41,005 bases of DNA from Treponema sp. (GTDB taxonomy: Bacteria > Spirochaetota > Spirochaetia > Treponematales > Breznakiellaceae): positions 1-41,005 of the forward strand of contig JAIRUN010000188.1 of the NCBI GenBank assembly GCA_031254365.1, given 5' to 3'. The position numbers and the translations under genes were made by a program. Under the pieces are notes generated by a model, which was given only the letters and a program-made list of their open reading frames with translations, did no database searches and was not told where the DNA came from. Below, in pieces: positions 7,436-15,218 of this stretch; the first letter of the stretch is position 1, and every line of letters begins with the position of its first letter.

Positions 7436-9270
7436 ATATAGAGAAAATCAGCCGCTTTATAAAAGAAAAGCGGGAGGCTTTGTTCAAGAGCGCTTTTTTT
7501 CAAAGCGGCCTGCTGCGGGGCAGCCCATTACGCATAACATTATTTTCAGGTTTAATGCTGGTGGTTTTAATCACCGGAATACTTATCGTGGTTTTTTTTA
7601 CCGGGGGCAGATCCCGCAGCGGCGAAGGGGATGGTTTTTACCGTCTGCTGCATGAATATGACCTGGCCGCGGAACGCTATCTTGAACAGCGGGAATTTGA
7701 AAGCATGAACCGGGAACTTGATCGTCTGGAAAAAAAAGCCGGGGCTGTAGAATCCTGGCTTTCGGTTTTGAAACGCCGCAGACAGCTTGCCCATATCAAT
7801 CCCCGGCTGGTTCCGGCATGGCGGCAGTCCGCGCGGCGGGCGGCGCTTGCCTATCCCTGGTCAGAGCCGGTTGCGGCGCTTGCCGCCGAAGCTCTGATCC
7901 ATGAGGCTGCCATTACCCCTGAAGCAGAAACTGAACTGCGTTCATATCTCCGCCTCATGACTGATCCGGTTCTCAACCCCCTGCGTCTCAGTATCCATGT
8001 ACTGCTGGGCGATCTGAAAAATCCTGAACGGGCCGCAACCCTGCTGCCCCAGGATATGACAATGGAGCAGTTTTCCGTTGCCCTGTGGCGGGCGACACTC
8101 CCTTCAGCCCGCGAGATTGAGGCATTGGCAACTGACTTTGCCATTGTAAAAGTCTTGAGAGGAAATATCTCCGGGGCTGCGGCGGAGATTCAGGGTATTC
8201 TTTCCGGTTACTTCACCGGCCCTAATGTTCCTCCGTCGGCTGATTTTGTGCGTTTTGCCGCGGAGTTTGCCTATGATTTTGCCGATCTGTCGCGCTCTGC
8301 GGAACTTTTTTCCCGGCTGCCAGGCGCTGCTGCCCTGAGCCGTCAGGCGGACGCTCTGTGGCTTGCCGGATATTCCGGCAGCGCCCGTATGCTCTGGACA
8401 ATGCTGGCAACGCCGGAACCAGCGGCCAGCGATTCGGAATTGTCCGGCTTGTCCGACTTGTCCGCCGATGCCAATATCAGCGCCCGGAGCCTCTATAATC
8501 TGGCCCTGACTTCTGAAACGCCGAAAGAAGCAACGGTATTTTTGGAACGCCTTATCGCCCTGCGGGCGGCAAGCGGAAGTCCGGGCCGCATATACGGCTG
8601 TATCCGCTACAGCCGCCTTCTTAACGCGCCGCGGGCCATTGCGTTTTTGGAAGCCGGAAAAAGCGAAATCCTGCTGTCAAAAGAATCCGCTTTTCTGCTG
8701 GAACCTGAGTTTCCTGTAGAGGCCTTAATCGATCTGGAGATAATCAGGCGGCGGATGGAAATTGCGGAACAGGGGCGGCTGGTCGCTGAAACATGGCTGC
8801 TGCTGGGCCGTTATCCAAAAGCGGAGAGTCTGTACCGCTGGGCCGCGTGGTATTATAGCCTTCAACGAAACTACAACGAAACTGTTGTACTTCTAAAAAC
8901 CGCGGCCAGACATCAGTTTTCCGGTGAATGGATACAGCTTCACGAAGCATTACAACTCATCCGGGAGGACAATCTGGATCGCGCCGGGGAGATACTCTCT
9001 GCCATTCCCGCTGAAAACGCGGACTGGCCGGTTGCCGCAAATCTGGGCCGTATTCTTGAGGTTGAGCTTTCTCCGGTCAGGGCCATAGAAAAGTACGAAA
9101 CCGCCATTGCCGCGCTGCCGGGTAATCGTGAGATTGCCTCCCGGATACAGGTTCGCATTGCCCAATGCCTCAAATCAATGGGCCGGATCAGCGACAGCCG
9201 CCGCGTTCTTGAATACGCCCTTGACCTTAACCCCGATAATCTGAACGCCCGGCTGGAACTGAACCGGTAA
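7432..9270 (+). CDS. Membrane-anchored TPR-like protein
   Basis: The 612-residue protein has one N-terminal transmembrane segment (about residues 37-59, LRITLFSGLMLVVLITGIL) preceded by a basic segment, so the bulk should face the periplasm. The rest is helical with degenerate tetratricopeptide repeats, most readable near the C-terminus (IASRIQVRIAQCLKSMGRIS, RVLEYALDLNPDNLNARLEL). This suggests a scaffold. The start overlaps the nusB stop by 4 bases, implying translational coupling. A three-copy 9-bp in-frame repeat lies at 8440-8466. I do not recognise a specific named family. Confidence 0.8.
   Translation: MNIEKISRFIKEKREALFKSAFFQSGLLRGSPLRITLFSGLMLVVLITGILIVVFFTGGRSRSGEGDGFYRLLHEYDLAAERYLEQREFESMNRELDRLEKKAGAVESWLSVLKRRRQLAHINPRLVPAWRQSARRAALAYPWSEPVAALAAEALIHEAAITPEAETELRSYLRLMTDPVLNPLRLSIHVLLGDLKNPERAATLLPQDMTMEQFSVALWRATLPSAREIEALATDFAIVKVLRGNISGAAAEIQGILSGYFTGPNVPPSADFVRFAAEFAYDFADLSRSAELFSRLPGAAALSRQADALWLAGYSGSARMLWTMLATPEPAASDSELSGLSDLSADANISARSLYNLALTSETPKEATVFLERLIALRAASGSPGRIYGCIRYSRLLNAPRAIAFLEAGKSEILLSKESAFLLEPEFPVEALIDLEIIRRRMEIAEQGRLVAETWLLLGRYPKAESLYRWAAWYYSLQRNYNETVVLLKTAARHQFSGEWIQLHEALQLIREDNLDRAGEILSAIPAENADWPVAANLGRILEVELSPVRAIEKYETAIAALPGNREIASRIQVRIAQCLKSMGRISDSRRVLEYALDLNPDNLNARLELNR
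8440..8466 (+). repeat. Three tandem 9-bp units inside the TPR gene
   Basis: TTGTCCGGC, TTGTCCGAC and TTGTCCGCC follow one another directly and encode LSG-LSD-LSA in frame. Copy-number change would add or remove three residues without shifting the frame. Confidence 0.8.
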
Positions 9271-9279
9271 GTTGTAAAC

Positions 9280-9308
9280 TTGACCCTTTTGGCTATTTTT
9301 TGTATATT
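9280..9308 (+). promoter_or_regulatory. Promoter of groES
   Basis: -35 TTGACC (9280-9285), a 17-base spacer and -10 TATATT (9303-9308) start 10 bases after the TPR gene stop. The predicted mRNA starts near 9315 and has a leader of about 73 bases, unlike the leaderless units elsewhere in the window. Confidence 0.65.
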
Positions 9309-9319
9309 TGAAAAACGCA

Positions 9320-9339
9320 GTAAAACTCATTGGTTTTAC
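9320..9339 (+). promoter_or_regulatory. Hairpin or operator at the groES transcription start
   Basis: A perfect 7-bp inverted repeat, GTAAAAC and GTTTTAC, surrounds a TCATTG loop just after the predicted start. It is not the CIRCE operator (TTAGCACTC-N9-GAGTGCTAA), so HrcA control by the classical site is not supported here. It could be an mRNA 5' hairpin or a different repressor site. Confidence 0.45.
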
Positions 9340-9387
9340 AAGCGGTTCAAAACATACTTATTTTCTGCAATACGGAGGAAAGAAAGA

Positions 9388-9654
9388 ATGAAAGTAAGAC
9401 CTTTGGCAGACCGGGTTATGGTCAGGCTGGACAAAAATGAAGCGAAGACCGCCGGGGGGATCATTATCCCTGATACCGCCCAGGAAAAGACCCAGCAGGG
9501 TGTGGTAGTGGAAGTTGGCGATGACAAGGATGTAATCAAGGTAAGCGCCGGTCAGAAAGTGATGTACGACAAGTACGCCGGTTCCCCAATCAAGATTGAC
9601 GGTGTGGAACACCTGATCCTGAAAATGTCCGACATTATCGCGGTGGTAGAGTAA
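9388..9654 (+). CDS. groES: Co-chaperonin GroES
   Basis: GroES caps the GroEL folding chamber in the cytoplasm. The 88-residue product MKVRPLADRVMVRLDKNEAK...SDIIAVVE has the full family pattern, including the mobile-loop segment TAGGIIIPDTAQEKTQQG. The start at 9388 is set by a strong ribosome site (GGAGG at 9374-9378) and by family length; the reading frame is open to 9280 but that part overlaps the promoter. No groEL follows: a strong terminator ends the unit. A separate groES is, as I recall, also the situation in T. pallidum. Confidence 0.97.
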   Translation: MKVRPLADRVMVRLDKNEAKTAGGIIIPDTAQEKTQQGVVVEVGDDKDVIKVSAGQKVMYDKYAGSPIKIDGVEHLILKMSDIIAVVE

Positions 9655-9682
9655 GTCCGCATCACCCTGTTACCTGCACGCA

Positions 9683-9707
9683 AGCCCGGCACTGCCGGGC
9701 TTTTTTT
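9683..9707 (+). terminator. Strong intrinsic terminator after groES
   Basis: An 8-bp G+C-rich stem (AGCCCGGC/GCCGGGCT, 9683-9701) with a 3-base loop is followed by seven T's (9701-9707). It lies 28 bases past the groES stop and 10 bases before the end of the convergent rlmN gene. Confidence 0.93.
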
Positions 9708-9716
9708 GTATGCAGT

Positions 9717-10784
9717 TTAATGCAATGAAAGCTGCCCAAGCTGCCCGCACGCGCCCATTATGCCCCGGCCCCTGCGGAAGCGGCGGGTAACGTTCAGTCC
9801 CAGCGATTCAAGCCGCTGGATAAAGGCCTCTGTTTCCCGTGTAGAAGGAGGGCGCAGGGGCAGGCCATCCGGTTCCAGCCCTTCAACCGGATTCCATGGA
9901 ATAACGTTCACCGCCGCATCCAGCCCTTTTGCAAATTCCGCAATGGATACCGCGTCCTCGCCGCGGGTGTTTATGCCCCCAAGCAAAACCACTTCCAGCG
10001 TTATGCGCTTGCCGCCCTTGCGCTGATAATAGCGGAGGGCCTCTTTGACGGTATGCAAGGGCTGTGCGGCTGTTATGGGCATGAGCTTTTGTCTGAGGGA
10101 TTCATCCGCTGTTGTCAGGGACAGGGCCAGCCGTATATCCGGCCCCTTATCAGCAAGATCGATAATGCCCTCCGCTATGCCGCAGGTGGACAGGGTGATC
10201 CGCCGTTTGGAAAAATTCATTCCCTGACCGGAAGTAATTATTGTCAGGGCCCGGCGCAGTTCCGCCAGATTGAGCAGGGCCTCGCCCATGCCCATAATGA
10301 CAATGTTGTCGATGACATGGCCGGCGGTTTTGTCTGCTGTGGCAGTATTGTTCGCAGCCGCTGTGAGAAACAGCAGCTGTTCCACAATTTCGGAGGAACT
10401 CAAATTGCGCAGGAAACCCAGACTGCCGGTTTTGCAGAATACGCAGCCAGCCGGACAGCCGGCCTGTGTGGAAATACAGGCAGTACGCCGTCCCGCGCTG
10501 TCCTCCAGCAGCACCGCCTCGATTATTGCGCCATCAAAAAGTTTGAGCGCCAGTTTTATAGTGCCGTCTGTATCTGTGTAAGTGTTTTCAACAGCGCTCA
10601 GGCGAATCGAAAAACGCCCGCTCAGTTCTGTGCGCAGCGGCTGCGGCAGGCTGCTCATTTCATCAAAGGACACTGCGCCTTTGGCTATCCATTTGAAGAT
10701 TTGCAGGGCGCGGAAGCGGGGCAGGGGAGCGAGCAGTTCAGCGAGTTCATTTAGGGGCAGGCCGCAGAGGGCTGAGGAGGCCAT
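9717..10784 (-). CDS. rlmN: Radical SAM 23S rRNA (A2503-C2)/tRNA (A37-C2) methyltransferase RlmN
   Basis: This enzyme methylates C2 of A2503 in 23S rRNA and of A37 in some tRNAs. The 355-residue product has the 4Fe-4S CxxxCxxC motif at C110, C114 and C117 (CPAGCVFC), the GMGEALLN segment typical of RlmN/Cfr, and the C-terminal methyl-carrying cysteine C346 in GACGQL. The Cys that resolves the intermediate is C346 or its partner by family knowledge. It starts 2 bases after the stop of the TPR gene, so it is the last gene of that unit. Confidence 0.96.
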   Translation of the reverse strand: MASSALCGLPLNELAELLAPLPRFRALQIFKWIAKGAVSFDEMSSLPQPLRTELSGRFSIRLSAVENTYTDTDGTIKLALKLFDGAIIEAVLLEDSAGRRTACISTQAGCPAGCVFCKTGSLGFLRNLSSSEIVEQLLFLTAAANNTATADKTAGHVIDNIVIMGMGEALLNLAELRRALTIITSGQGMNFSKRRITLSTCGIAEGIIDLADKGPDIRLALSLTTADESLRQKLMPITAAQPLHTVKEALRYYQRKGGKRITLEVVLLGGINTRGEDAVSIAEFAKGLDAAVNVIPWNPVEGLEPDGLPLRPPSTRETEAFIQRLESLGLNVTRRFRRGRGIMGACGQLGQLSLH

Positions 10785-10786
10785 AC

Positions 10787-11887
10787 TCAGATTTTTTCCA
10801 GCATCTCGACAATACTGGCATTACGGATTCCCAGTTTTTGAAATTCTTCAAGGACTTCCTGTGCCTGACGTTTGTCGCCTTTTTTCAGATAACAACCGGC
10901 CAGTTCGATAAAGAGACGGTAGTTTCTGTTATCCTGCTGTAACATACGTTTGATTGAGGCAATGGCATCATCATAATTTTCTTTGGCCTTGGAAATCAGG
11001 GCCAGACCCAGCACCGCATAGGTGTCAAATTCGATGTTCAGGGCCCGCTCGTAGTAGACCTGGGCTTTTTCATAATCGCCCATGCTGCGGTAAGCGTCTC
11101 CGGCGCGGGTCAGGATTACCTTGTTCCGGGGGTCTTGCTCCAGAATACGGTTCCAGTAGTCCAGGGACAGTGTCTGCTGGTTCATGCCCCGGTAACAGTC
11201 AGCAAGGCCGAACAGGGCGTAAAAATTATTCGGCTCTTTTTGCAGGGCCTTTTCAAAATGGGGAACGCCTTCGCTGAATGTTTTGAGTTTGCGATGGCAG
11301 TTACCAATGGAAGTCAGTACCCGTATATCGACATTCTCCGGATTCATGCCAAGCATTTTTTCCCAGTAGAACAGAGCCTCCTGATATTCCTTGAAATCGT
11401 AGTGCAGATGCCCCAGGCCGATGATGGCGTAGGGGTTGTTCTCTTCCATTTCCAGCACCCGCAGGTATACGGCTTTGGAATGTTTGAAATTGTGTACTTT
11501 GCGGTAAGCGTCAGCTACTCTCGTAAGAACCGTAATGTTTTTATCGTCATGCAGCAGATACTGCTCCCAGATTTCAATAGCCTTGGCATACTGATTGAGG
11601 GCCTTGTAACAGTCAGCAAGGCCGAACAGGGCGTAGTTGTTTCCCGAATGATGATTCAGGCAGCGCTGGTAATATGATACTGCTTCCCGGCAGGCCCCGC
11701 GTTTGCGGGCGGCATCTCCCATACCGACCAGCGCGTAGTTATTGTTCTTGTCTACAAGCAAAATTTTTGTAAAGCAGTCAATGGCCTCATCGACTCTGTT
11801 TTCTCTGAGGAATTGATATCCCTTTTTGGAGATGTCAGAAATTCCGCCGGTTTCCTTCATGCTGTCATTTTGTTCATAGTTGCTCAT
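10787..11887 (-). CDS. TPR-repeat protein
   Basis: The 366-residue protein is almost entirely tandem tetratricopeptide repeats of 34-36 residues (for example YALFGLADCYKALNQYAKAI), about nine of them, with no signal peptide. It is thus probably a cytoplasmic scaffold. A start at 11887 is chosen because GAGGG lies 8 bases upstream; the frame is open to an ATG at 11908 without such a site. Either start overlaps the preceding gene's stop, suggesting translational coupling. A 30-base stretch recurs identically 414 bases apart, showing that a block of about four repeats was duplicated. Confidence 0.85.
   Translation of the reverse strand: MSNYEQNDSMKETGGISDISKKGYQFLRENRVDEAIDCFTKILLVDKNNNYALVGMGDAARKRGACREAVSYYQRCLNHHSGNNYALFGLADCYKALNQYAKAIEIWEQYLLHDDKNITVLTRVADAYRKVHNFKHSKAVYLRVLEMEENNPYAIIGLGHLHYDFKEYQEALFYWEKMLGMNPENVDIRVLTSIGNCHRKLKTFSEGVPHFEKALQKEPNNFYALFGLADCYRGMNQQTLSLDYWNRILEQDPRNKVILTRAGDAYRSMGDYEKAQVYYERALNIEFDTYAVLGLALISKAKENYDDAIASIKRMLQQDNRNYRLFIELAGCYLKKGDKRQAQEVLEEFQKLGIRNASIVEMLEKI
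11192..11221. repeat. First copy of a 30-bp repeat in the TPR gene
   Basis: The 30 bases match 11606-11635 exactly. Both encode the residues YALFGLADCY. The period of 414 bases equals 138 residues, four TPR units. Confidence 0.85.
11606..11635. repeat. Second copy of a 30-bp repeat in the TPR gene
   Basis: It is identical to 11192-11221. Flanking protein segments (NNYALFGLADCYKALNQ and NFYALFGLADCYRGMNQ) remain similar for more than 80 residues, as expected of an internal block duplication. Confidence 0.85.
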
Positions 11888-12227
11888 CAAAAAGGCCCTC
11901 TTCTTCATGGATTAGATTCTGCAATATTCCGGCAAGCTGCATAACCAGTGGCTCATACTTGCTGCGAGCAGGCGCGATCCAGTACATTTGCAGGGCATCT
12001 ATCAGCCGGTCTTGTGAACGATAGAAGTCTCCAATTCGGGAAAGACCATCTGAATATCCAGTTGTCATAAATATTCTGCGGGCACTCTCGATATCTCCGG
12101 AATTGAATAATACATTTCCTTTCCGGTTTAGAGCGGCTTTCTGCGCTCTGTCCATTGACGAGGGGACAGTGGTTTTTATAAACACATTGTCATCTTTGAA
12201 TTTTTCGAATATTTTTTTATGATTCAT
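11874..12227 (-). CDS. Small helical-repeat protein, function unknown
   Basis: The 117-residue product has no signal peptide. Its middle part (NRKGNVLFNSGDIESARRIF and the following GLSRIGDFYRSQDRLIDALQMYWIA) looks like two degenerate TPR-type helix pairs. It overlaps the next gene, the TPR protein, by 14 bases at the preferred start, so the two are translationally coupled and may act together. I do not know a characterised homologue. Confidence 0.65.
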   Translation of the reverse strand: MNHKKIFEKFKDDNVFIKTTVPSSMDRAQKAALNRKGNVLFNSGDIESARRIFMTTGYSDGLSRIGDFYRSQDRLIDALQMYWIAPARSKYEPLVMQLAGILQNLIHEEEGLFDEQL

Positions 12228-12259
12228 AGTTTATAGGGCCGTACCCTGTCAATACAATA

Positions 12260-12289
12260 ATTATATACCTTCTATAAAAAAATAATCAA
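12260..12289 (-). promoter_or_regulatory. Possible promoter for the 117-residue protein - TPR - rlmN unit
   Basis: On the minus strand TTGATT (12284-12289) and TATAAT (12260-12265) are 18 bases apart in the A+T-rich gap after rsmD; the -35 box overlaps the rsmD stop codon. The A+T-rich background makes chance matches likely. Confidence 0.4.
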
Positions 12290-12825
12290 TATTTTTTTTC
12301 TGTTTTGAAGAAATCGACAATTGAACGTCCATATTCGCGGGAATCATGCCTTGTCAGACAGTTAATATCTTCTTTTTGAAAGTCTTCACGTTGTCGATGC
12401 ATAAGTATTTTGCTTTCATTCGAAACCAGCGGCGATGCGGCTATATTCGACAATAATTCCCACTTAAATTGGTAAGGAAATGGAGGGTCCAGAAAAATAA
12501 AATCAAAATGTCTTTTGGCCCGTTTGACGTACAATTCCACGCTGATAAAATGGCAGTTGATCCGTACCGGGGCAATGGACACATTGTGCAACAGGGTCTT
12601 TCGCTTGAGGGGATCGCTTTCCACCGCCTCAATATAAGCCGCGCCCCTGGATGCGGCTTCAAGGGCAATAATCCCCGAACCGGTAAACAGGTCAAGAAAA
12701 GAGCATCCCGAAAGATCCCCCAGACAGGCGAACACCGATTCCCTCATGCGATCCATGCTGGGTCTGATGGTTCCCGGCGGTACTTCCACCTGTCTGCCCC
12801 GCAAAGAACCCCCGGTGATTCTCAA
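12286..12825 (-). CDS. rsmD: 16S rRNA (guanine(966)-N2)-methyltransferase
   Basis: RsmD methylates G966 of 16S rRNA. The 179-residue product begins MRITGGSLRGRQVEVPPG and RPSMDRMRESVF, the standard N-terminus, followed by the SAM-binding motif FLDLFTGSGIIALEAASRGA and the catalytic DPPF motif (FIFLDPPFPYQ). Length and motif order are normal. It starts 11 bases after the stop of the upstream unknown gene, so the two are probably co-transcribed. Confidence 0.95.
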   Translation of the reverse strand: MRITGGSLRGRQVEVPPGTIRPSMDRMRESVFACLGDLSGCSFLDLFTGSGIIALEAASRGAAYIEAVESDPLKRKTLLHNVSIAPVRINCHFISVELYVKRAKRHFDFIFLDPPFPYQFKWELLSNIAASPLVSNESKILMHRQREDFQKEDINCLTRHDSREYGRSIVDFFKTEKKY

Positions 12826-12836
12826 TATAAAGAACC

Positions 12837-13298
12837 CTAAAAAGTTTGAAGCAGGCCGTTTAGTTCCGCCGAGCTGACCACCGGTTCCATCTGGGACTGT
12901 TCCCCCGGAATGATGGTTTCGGCAATGTTTTTTTCCCGTGTTGCGCTTGAACTCCTCAGCACGGCGATTTTTCCCCGTATTTGCGGAAACTGCGCCGCGG
13001 AGAATGGGCTGCGGTCGCCGGAAAATTCCGTAAGGAGCAGGTTAAACTGCCATTCAAGATCGGAAAGTTTGTCCAATTCCCCCTGCCGGTCACAGAGGCT
13101 TGTATTCTCAATAAGGCTTGCCGTAAGGATTTCCAGAATACTGTCGATAAATTCCAGATCATCCAGGGTTTTATCGAGAAAAAGCTCCGGGCCGGCATCA
13201 AGGAGTATCAGGTCCCGGACCATCCTGATCCGCATATTCAGAATGAAAATGGCATCCTCTAAATTGATGTATTTATCCATGATTTTATTATCGGCCAT
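12837..13298 (-). CDS. Small acidic helical protein, function unknown
   Basis: The 153-residue product has no signal peptide or membrane segment. Its first 100 residues are strongly helical and acidic (MDKYINLEDAIFILNMRIRM, DDLEFIDSILEILTASL); the C-terminal tail looks disordered. I do not recognise a family. An internal ATG at 13280 is an alternative start; neither start has a good ribosome site. It lies between the binding lipoprotein gene and rsmD. Confidence 0.6.
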   Translation of the reverse strand: MADNKIMDKYINLEDAIFILNMRIRMVRDLILLDAGPELFLDKTLDDLEFIDSILEILTASLIENTSLCDRQGELDKLSDLEWQFNLLLTEFSGDRSPFSAAQFPQIRGKIAVLRSSSATREKNIAETIIPGEQSQMEPVVSSAELNGLLQTF

Positions 13299-13311
13299 TT
13301 TTGGGCGCTTT

Positions 13312-13337
13312 AGCAGGGCAAATGCTGCTGCCCTGCT
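13312..13337 (-). other. Hairpin overlapping the stop of the binding-protein gene
   Basis: A perfect 9-bp inverted repeat (AGCAGGGCA 13312-13320, TGCCCTGCT 13329-13337) with an 8-base loop overlaps the TAG stop. No T-run follows on the minus strand, so it may be an mRNA 3' stabiliser or processing site between the genes. Confidence 0.5.
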
Positions 13338-15156
13338 ACTTCAAATAGATAAAATTCGTTTCCGCGCCGTTCAGGTTGTCGTAATACACATTGGTAAAAT
13401 CCCAGCGGTTACGCAGGGCCCAAAAACTGCGGGAACGCATAAGGTATATCAGCGGACTCTGTTCCAGCAGAATGGCCTGAAACTCATCCCAAATAACCTT
13501 ACCTTTTGCCGGGTCTATGGTATAACAGCCTTCGTTATACAGATAATCAATACGGGCCTCCCATTCGGTGGCGGGCTCCTCCTGATTGGGATTCCACAGG
13601 TGGAGGTTGCCCGATGAGGACCATACGTTGCTTCCCTGACTGGGAAAAATGTTCGAGCCTGAAAGTCCCATTATCATGGAATCCCAGGTAAAATTTGAGA
13701 ATAATTCTTCCACCAGTTTCTGGAAATCCATGACACGGATATTCACCTTGATTCCCATTTTGGATAATTCATCCCTGATAATCGAGGCGATGTCGTTATT
13801 TATGGTACTCTCCGAGCGGATAGCAAGGTCAAACTCTATGGCGCGGTTTTTCGCATCGCGCATGATCCCCCTGCGGTCCCGCTTGATGTTTATTGAAGCG
13901 AGCAGTTCTTCCGCCCTGACCGTGTCATAAAGGTATTGCAGACTGATGGCGGGATTGTAATAAGGGTTGGGTTCGGGGAAGATAGTAAATTTCGGTTCGG
14001 ACAGCCCCCGGTAAACCTGAGCGTTGATCCGTCCCCGGTTAAGAAGGCAACTCATGGCTTGCCGGAATTCTTTTTGAGTGAACCATTCATACTGGGGCTT
14101 TTCTTTATTTTGAGGATTTTGGTTAAAGGTCCAAAAGTTTGCGGAGAGCGAGCCTTCGGCATTGAACACGGTATATGTCCCGTCATTCCGGTTCACGAGG
14201 CTGTCCAGGTCTTCGGGCCGCAGCCGGTATGATTCGCTTTGACCTTCCCTGAACAGCAGCAGTTGGGTATTTTCATCAGGGATGATCCGCACGATGTTCT
14301 CTTCGATGTAGGGGAGGGAAAGGCCGTTTGTGTCTTTGCGCCAATAATCGGGATTCCGTTTGTACACCAGTCGCTGACCGGGGGTATACTCAACCAGAAA
14401 CCATTCGCCCATTGAAGGAATTGTTTTGGGATCAACGGCCACGCTGAATAAATTTTTTACGCCGTCAACGCCGCCCTGAATTTTCGCCGGCTCGTAAATG
14501 TGCCGGGGGCCAAAGTCCATGTTAGTCGATAAAAGGGGTTCCGCTACAATCCGGGGGAAATGAAAGGCAAAGCGCCGCTCATCGATTTTTCGTATATCCA
14601 CATGGGCCTCGCTGCCGTCAGGCATGGTGAGGAACTGCTGATAATAGGAAGAACTCCCCATAGCTTCATCGCCTGAAATTTCATTGTACCAGAAGATCAC
14701 ATCATCACTGGTTACTTTTACTTTTCGAGCCGATTCGTAATAGCTCCAGTACAGATCATCCCGCAGGGTGTAAACAACCGTAAGGGTGTTTGCTGTTTCA
14801 TCAACGAAAATATCCGGTGAAGCGGCGTGGGCTTTCCATTCACGGGCTACTACATCGTAGTCAAGGAGGTAATTGTGCATACTGCTCATTACCGCGGTTG
14901 TGGAACTGTCCTGTTCGGCTATAAGCATATTAAAACTTTTCGGGTCTTCGGGCATTACCGAATGCCATGTTCCGCCCAATCTGCCGGGCGCGAAATCTTC
15001 ACCCCGCCAGGGCTTGCTTTCTGTTTTCGCCAGAATCGCTTCAAGCCCTTCGGCATTGAGGGCCTCAAGTTCTTCAAGGGAGAGTTCCTCATGTTTTGAG
15101 CAGGAAAAAAAAGCGCAGCACATACAGAGCAGCGCAATGATGGAAAAATGTTTCAT
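13336..15156 (-). CDS. ABC transporter substrate-binding lipoprotein, peptide/family 5 type
   Basis: The 606-residue lipoprotein has a lipobox (CAFFSC, Cys about residue 19) and a mature domain of the SBP_bac_5 family that binds oligopeptides, nickel or related ligands outside the inner membrane. Family-typical segments include GGTWHSVMPEDPKSFN, the TVVYTLRDDLYWS strand and FTNVYYDNLNGAETNFIYL at the end. The ATG at 15156 is chosen because it places the signal sequence at the N-terminus and because a promoter lies just upstream; the open frame reaches 15213. No permease or ATPase genes are adjacent, so the partners must be elsewhere. The acidic repeat ELSLEELEALNAEGLEAI after the lipobox is probably a tether. 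Confidence 0.93.
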   Translation of the reverse strand: MKHFSIIALLCMCCAFFSCSKHEELSLEELEALNAEGLEAILAKTESKPWRGEDFAPGRLGGTWHSVMPEDPKSFNMLIAEQDSSTTAVMSSMHNYLLDYDVVAREWKAHAASPDIFVDETANTLTVVYTLRDDLYWSYYESARKVKVTSDDVIFWYNEISGDEAMGSSSYYQQFLTMPDGSEAHVDIRKIDERRFAFHFPRIVAEPLLSTNMDFGPRHIYEPAKIQGGVDGVKNLFSVAVDPKTIPSMGEWFLVEYTPGQRLVYKRNPDYWRKDTNGLSLPYIEENIVRIIPDENTQLLLFREGQSESYRLRPEDLDSLVNRNDGTYTVFNAEGSLSANFWTFNQNPQNKEKPQYEWFTQKEFRQAMSCLLNRGRINAQVYRGLSEPKFTIFPEPNPYYNPAISLQYLYDTVRAEELLASINIKRDRRGIMRDAKNRAIEFDLAIRSESTINNDIASIIRDELSKMGIKVNIRVMDFQKLVEELFSNFTWDSMIMGLSGSNIFPSQGSNVWSSSGNLHLWNPNQEEPATEWEARIDYLYNEGCYTIDPAKGKVIWDEFQAILLEQSPLIYLMRSRSFWALRNRWDFTNVYYDNLNGAETNFIYLK

Positions 15157-15162
15157 GGTTTT

Positions 15163-15191
15163 ATAGTAAAGGCTGTGGGGCGTGGTGTCAA
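15163..15191 (-). promoter_or_regulatory. Promoter of the binding-lipoprotein gene, predicted leaderless
   Basis: On the minus strand a perfect -35 TTGACA (15186-15191), a 17-base spacer and -10 TACTAT (15163-15168) are followed by six bases and the ATG at 15156. The predicted start coincides with the A of the ATG. There is no Shine-Dalgarno sequence. Confidence 0.75.
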
Positions 15192-15218
15192 TTATGCTAA
15201 AACAGCAGGGCAACTGTA

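Noticed and set aside
9320-9339. CIRCE heat-shock operator at groES
   Set aside because: The inverted repeat is GTAAAAC/GTTTTAC with a 6-base loop and does not match the CIRCE consensus.
13263-13298. Leaderless promoter for the 153-residue gene (GATAAT, 6 bases, ATG at 13280)
   Set aside because: The -10 spacing fits but there is no acceptable -35 box 16-18 bases upstream.
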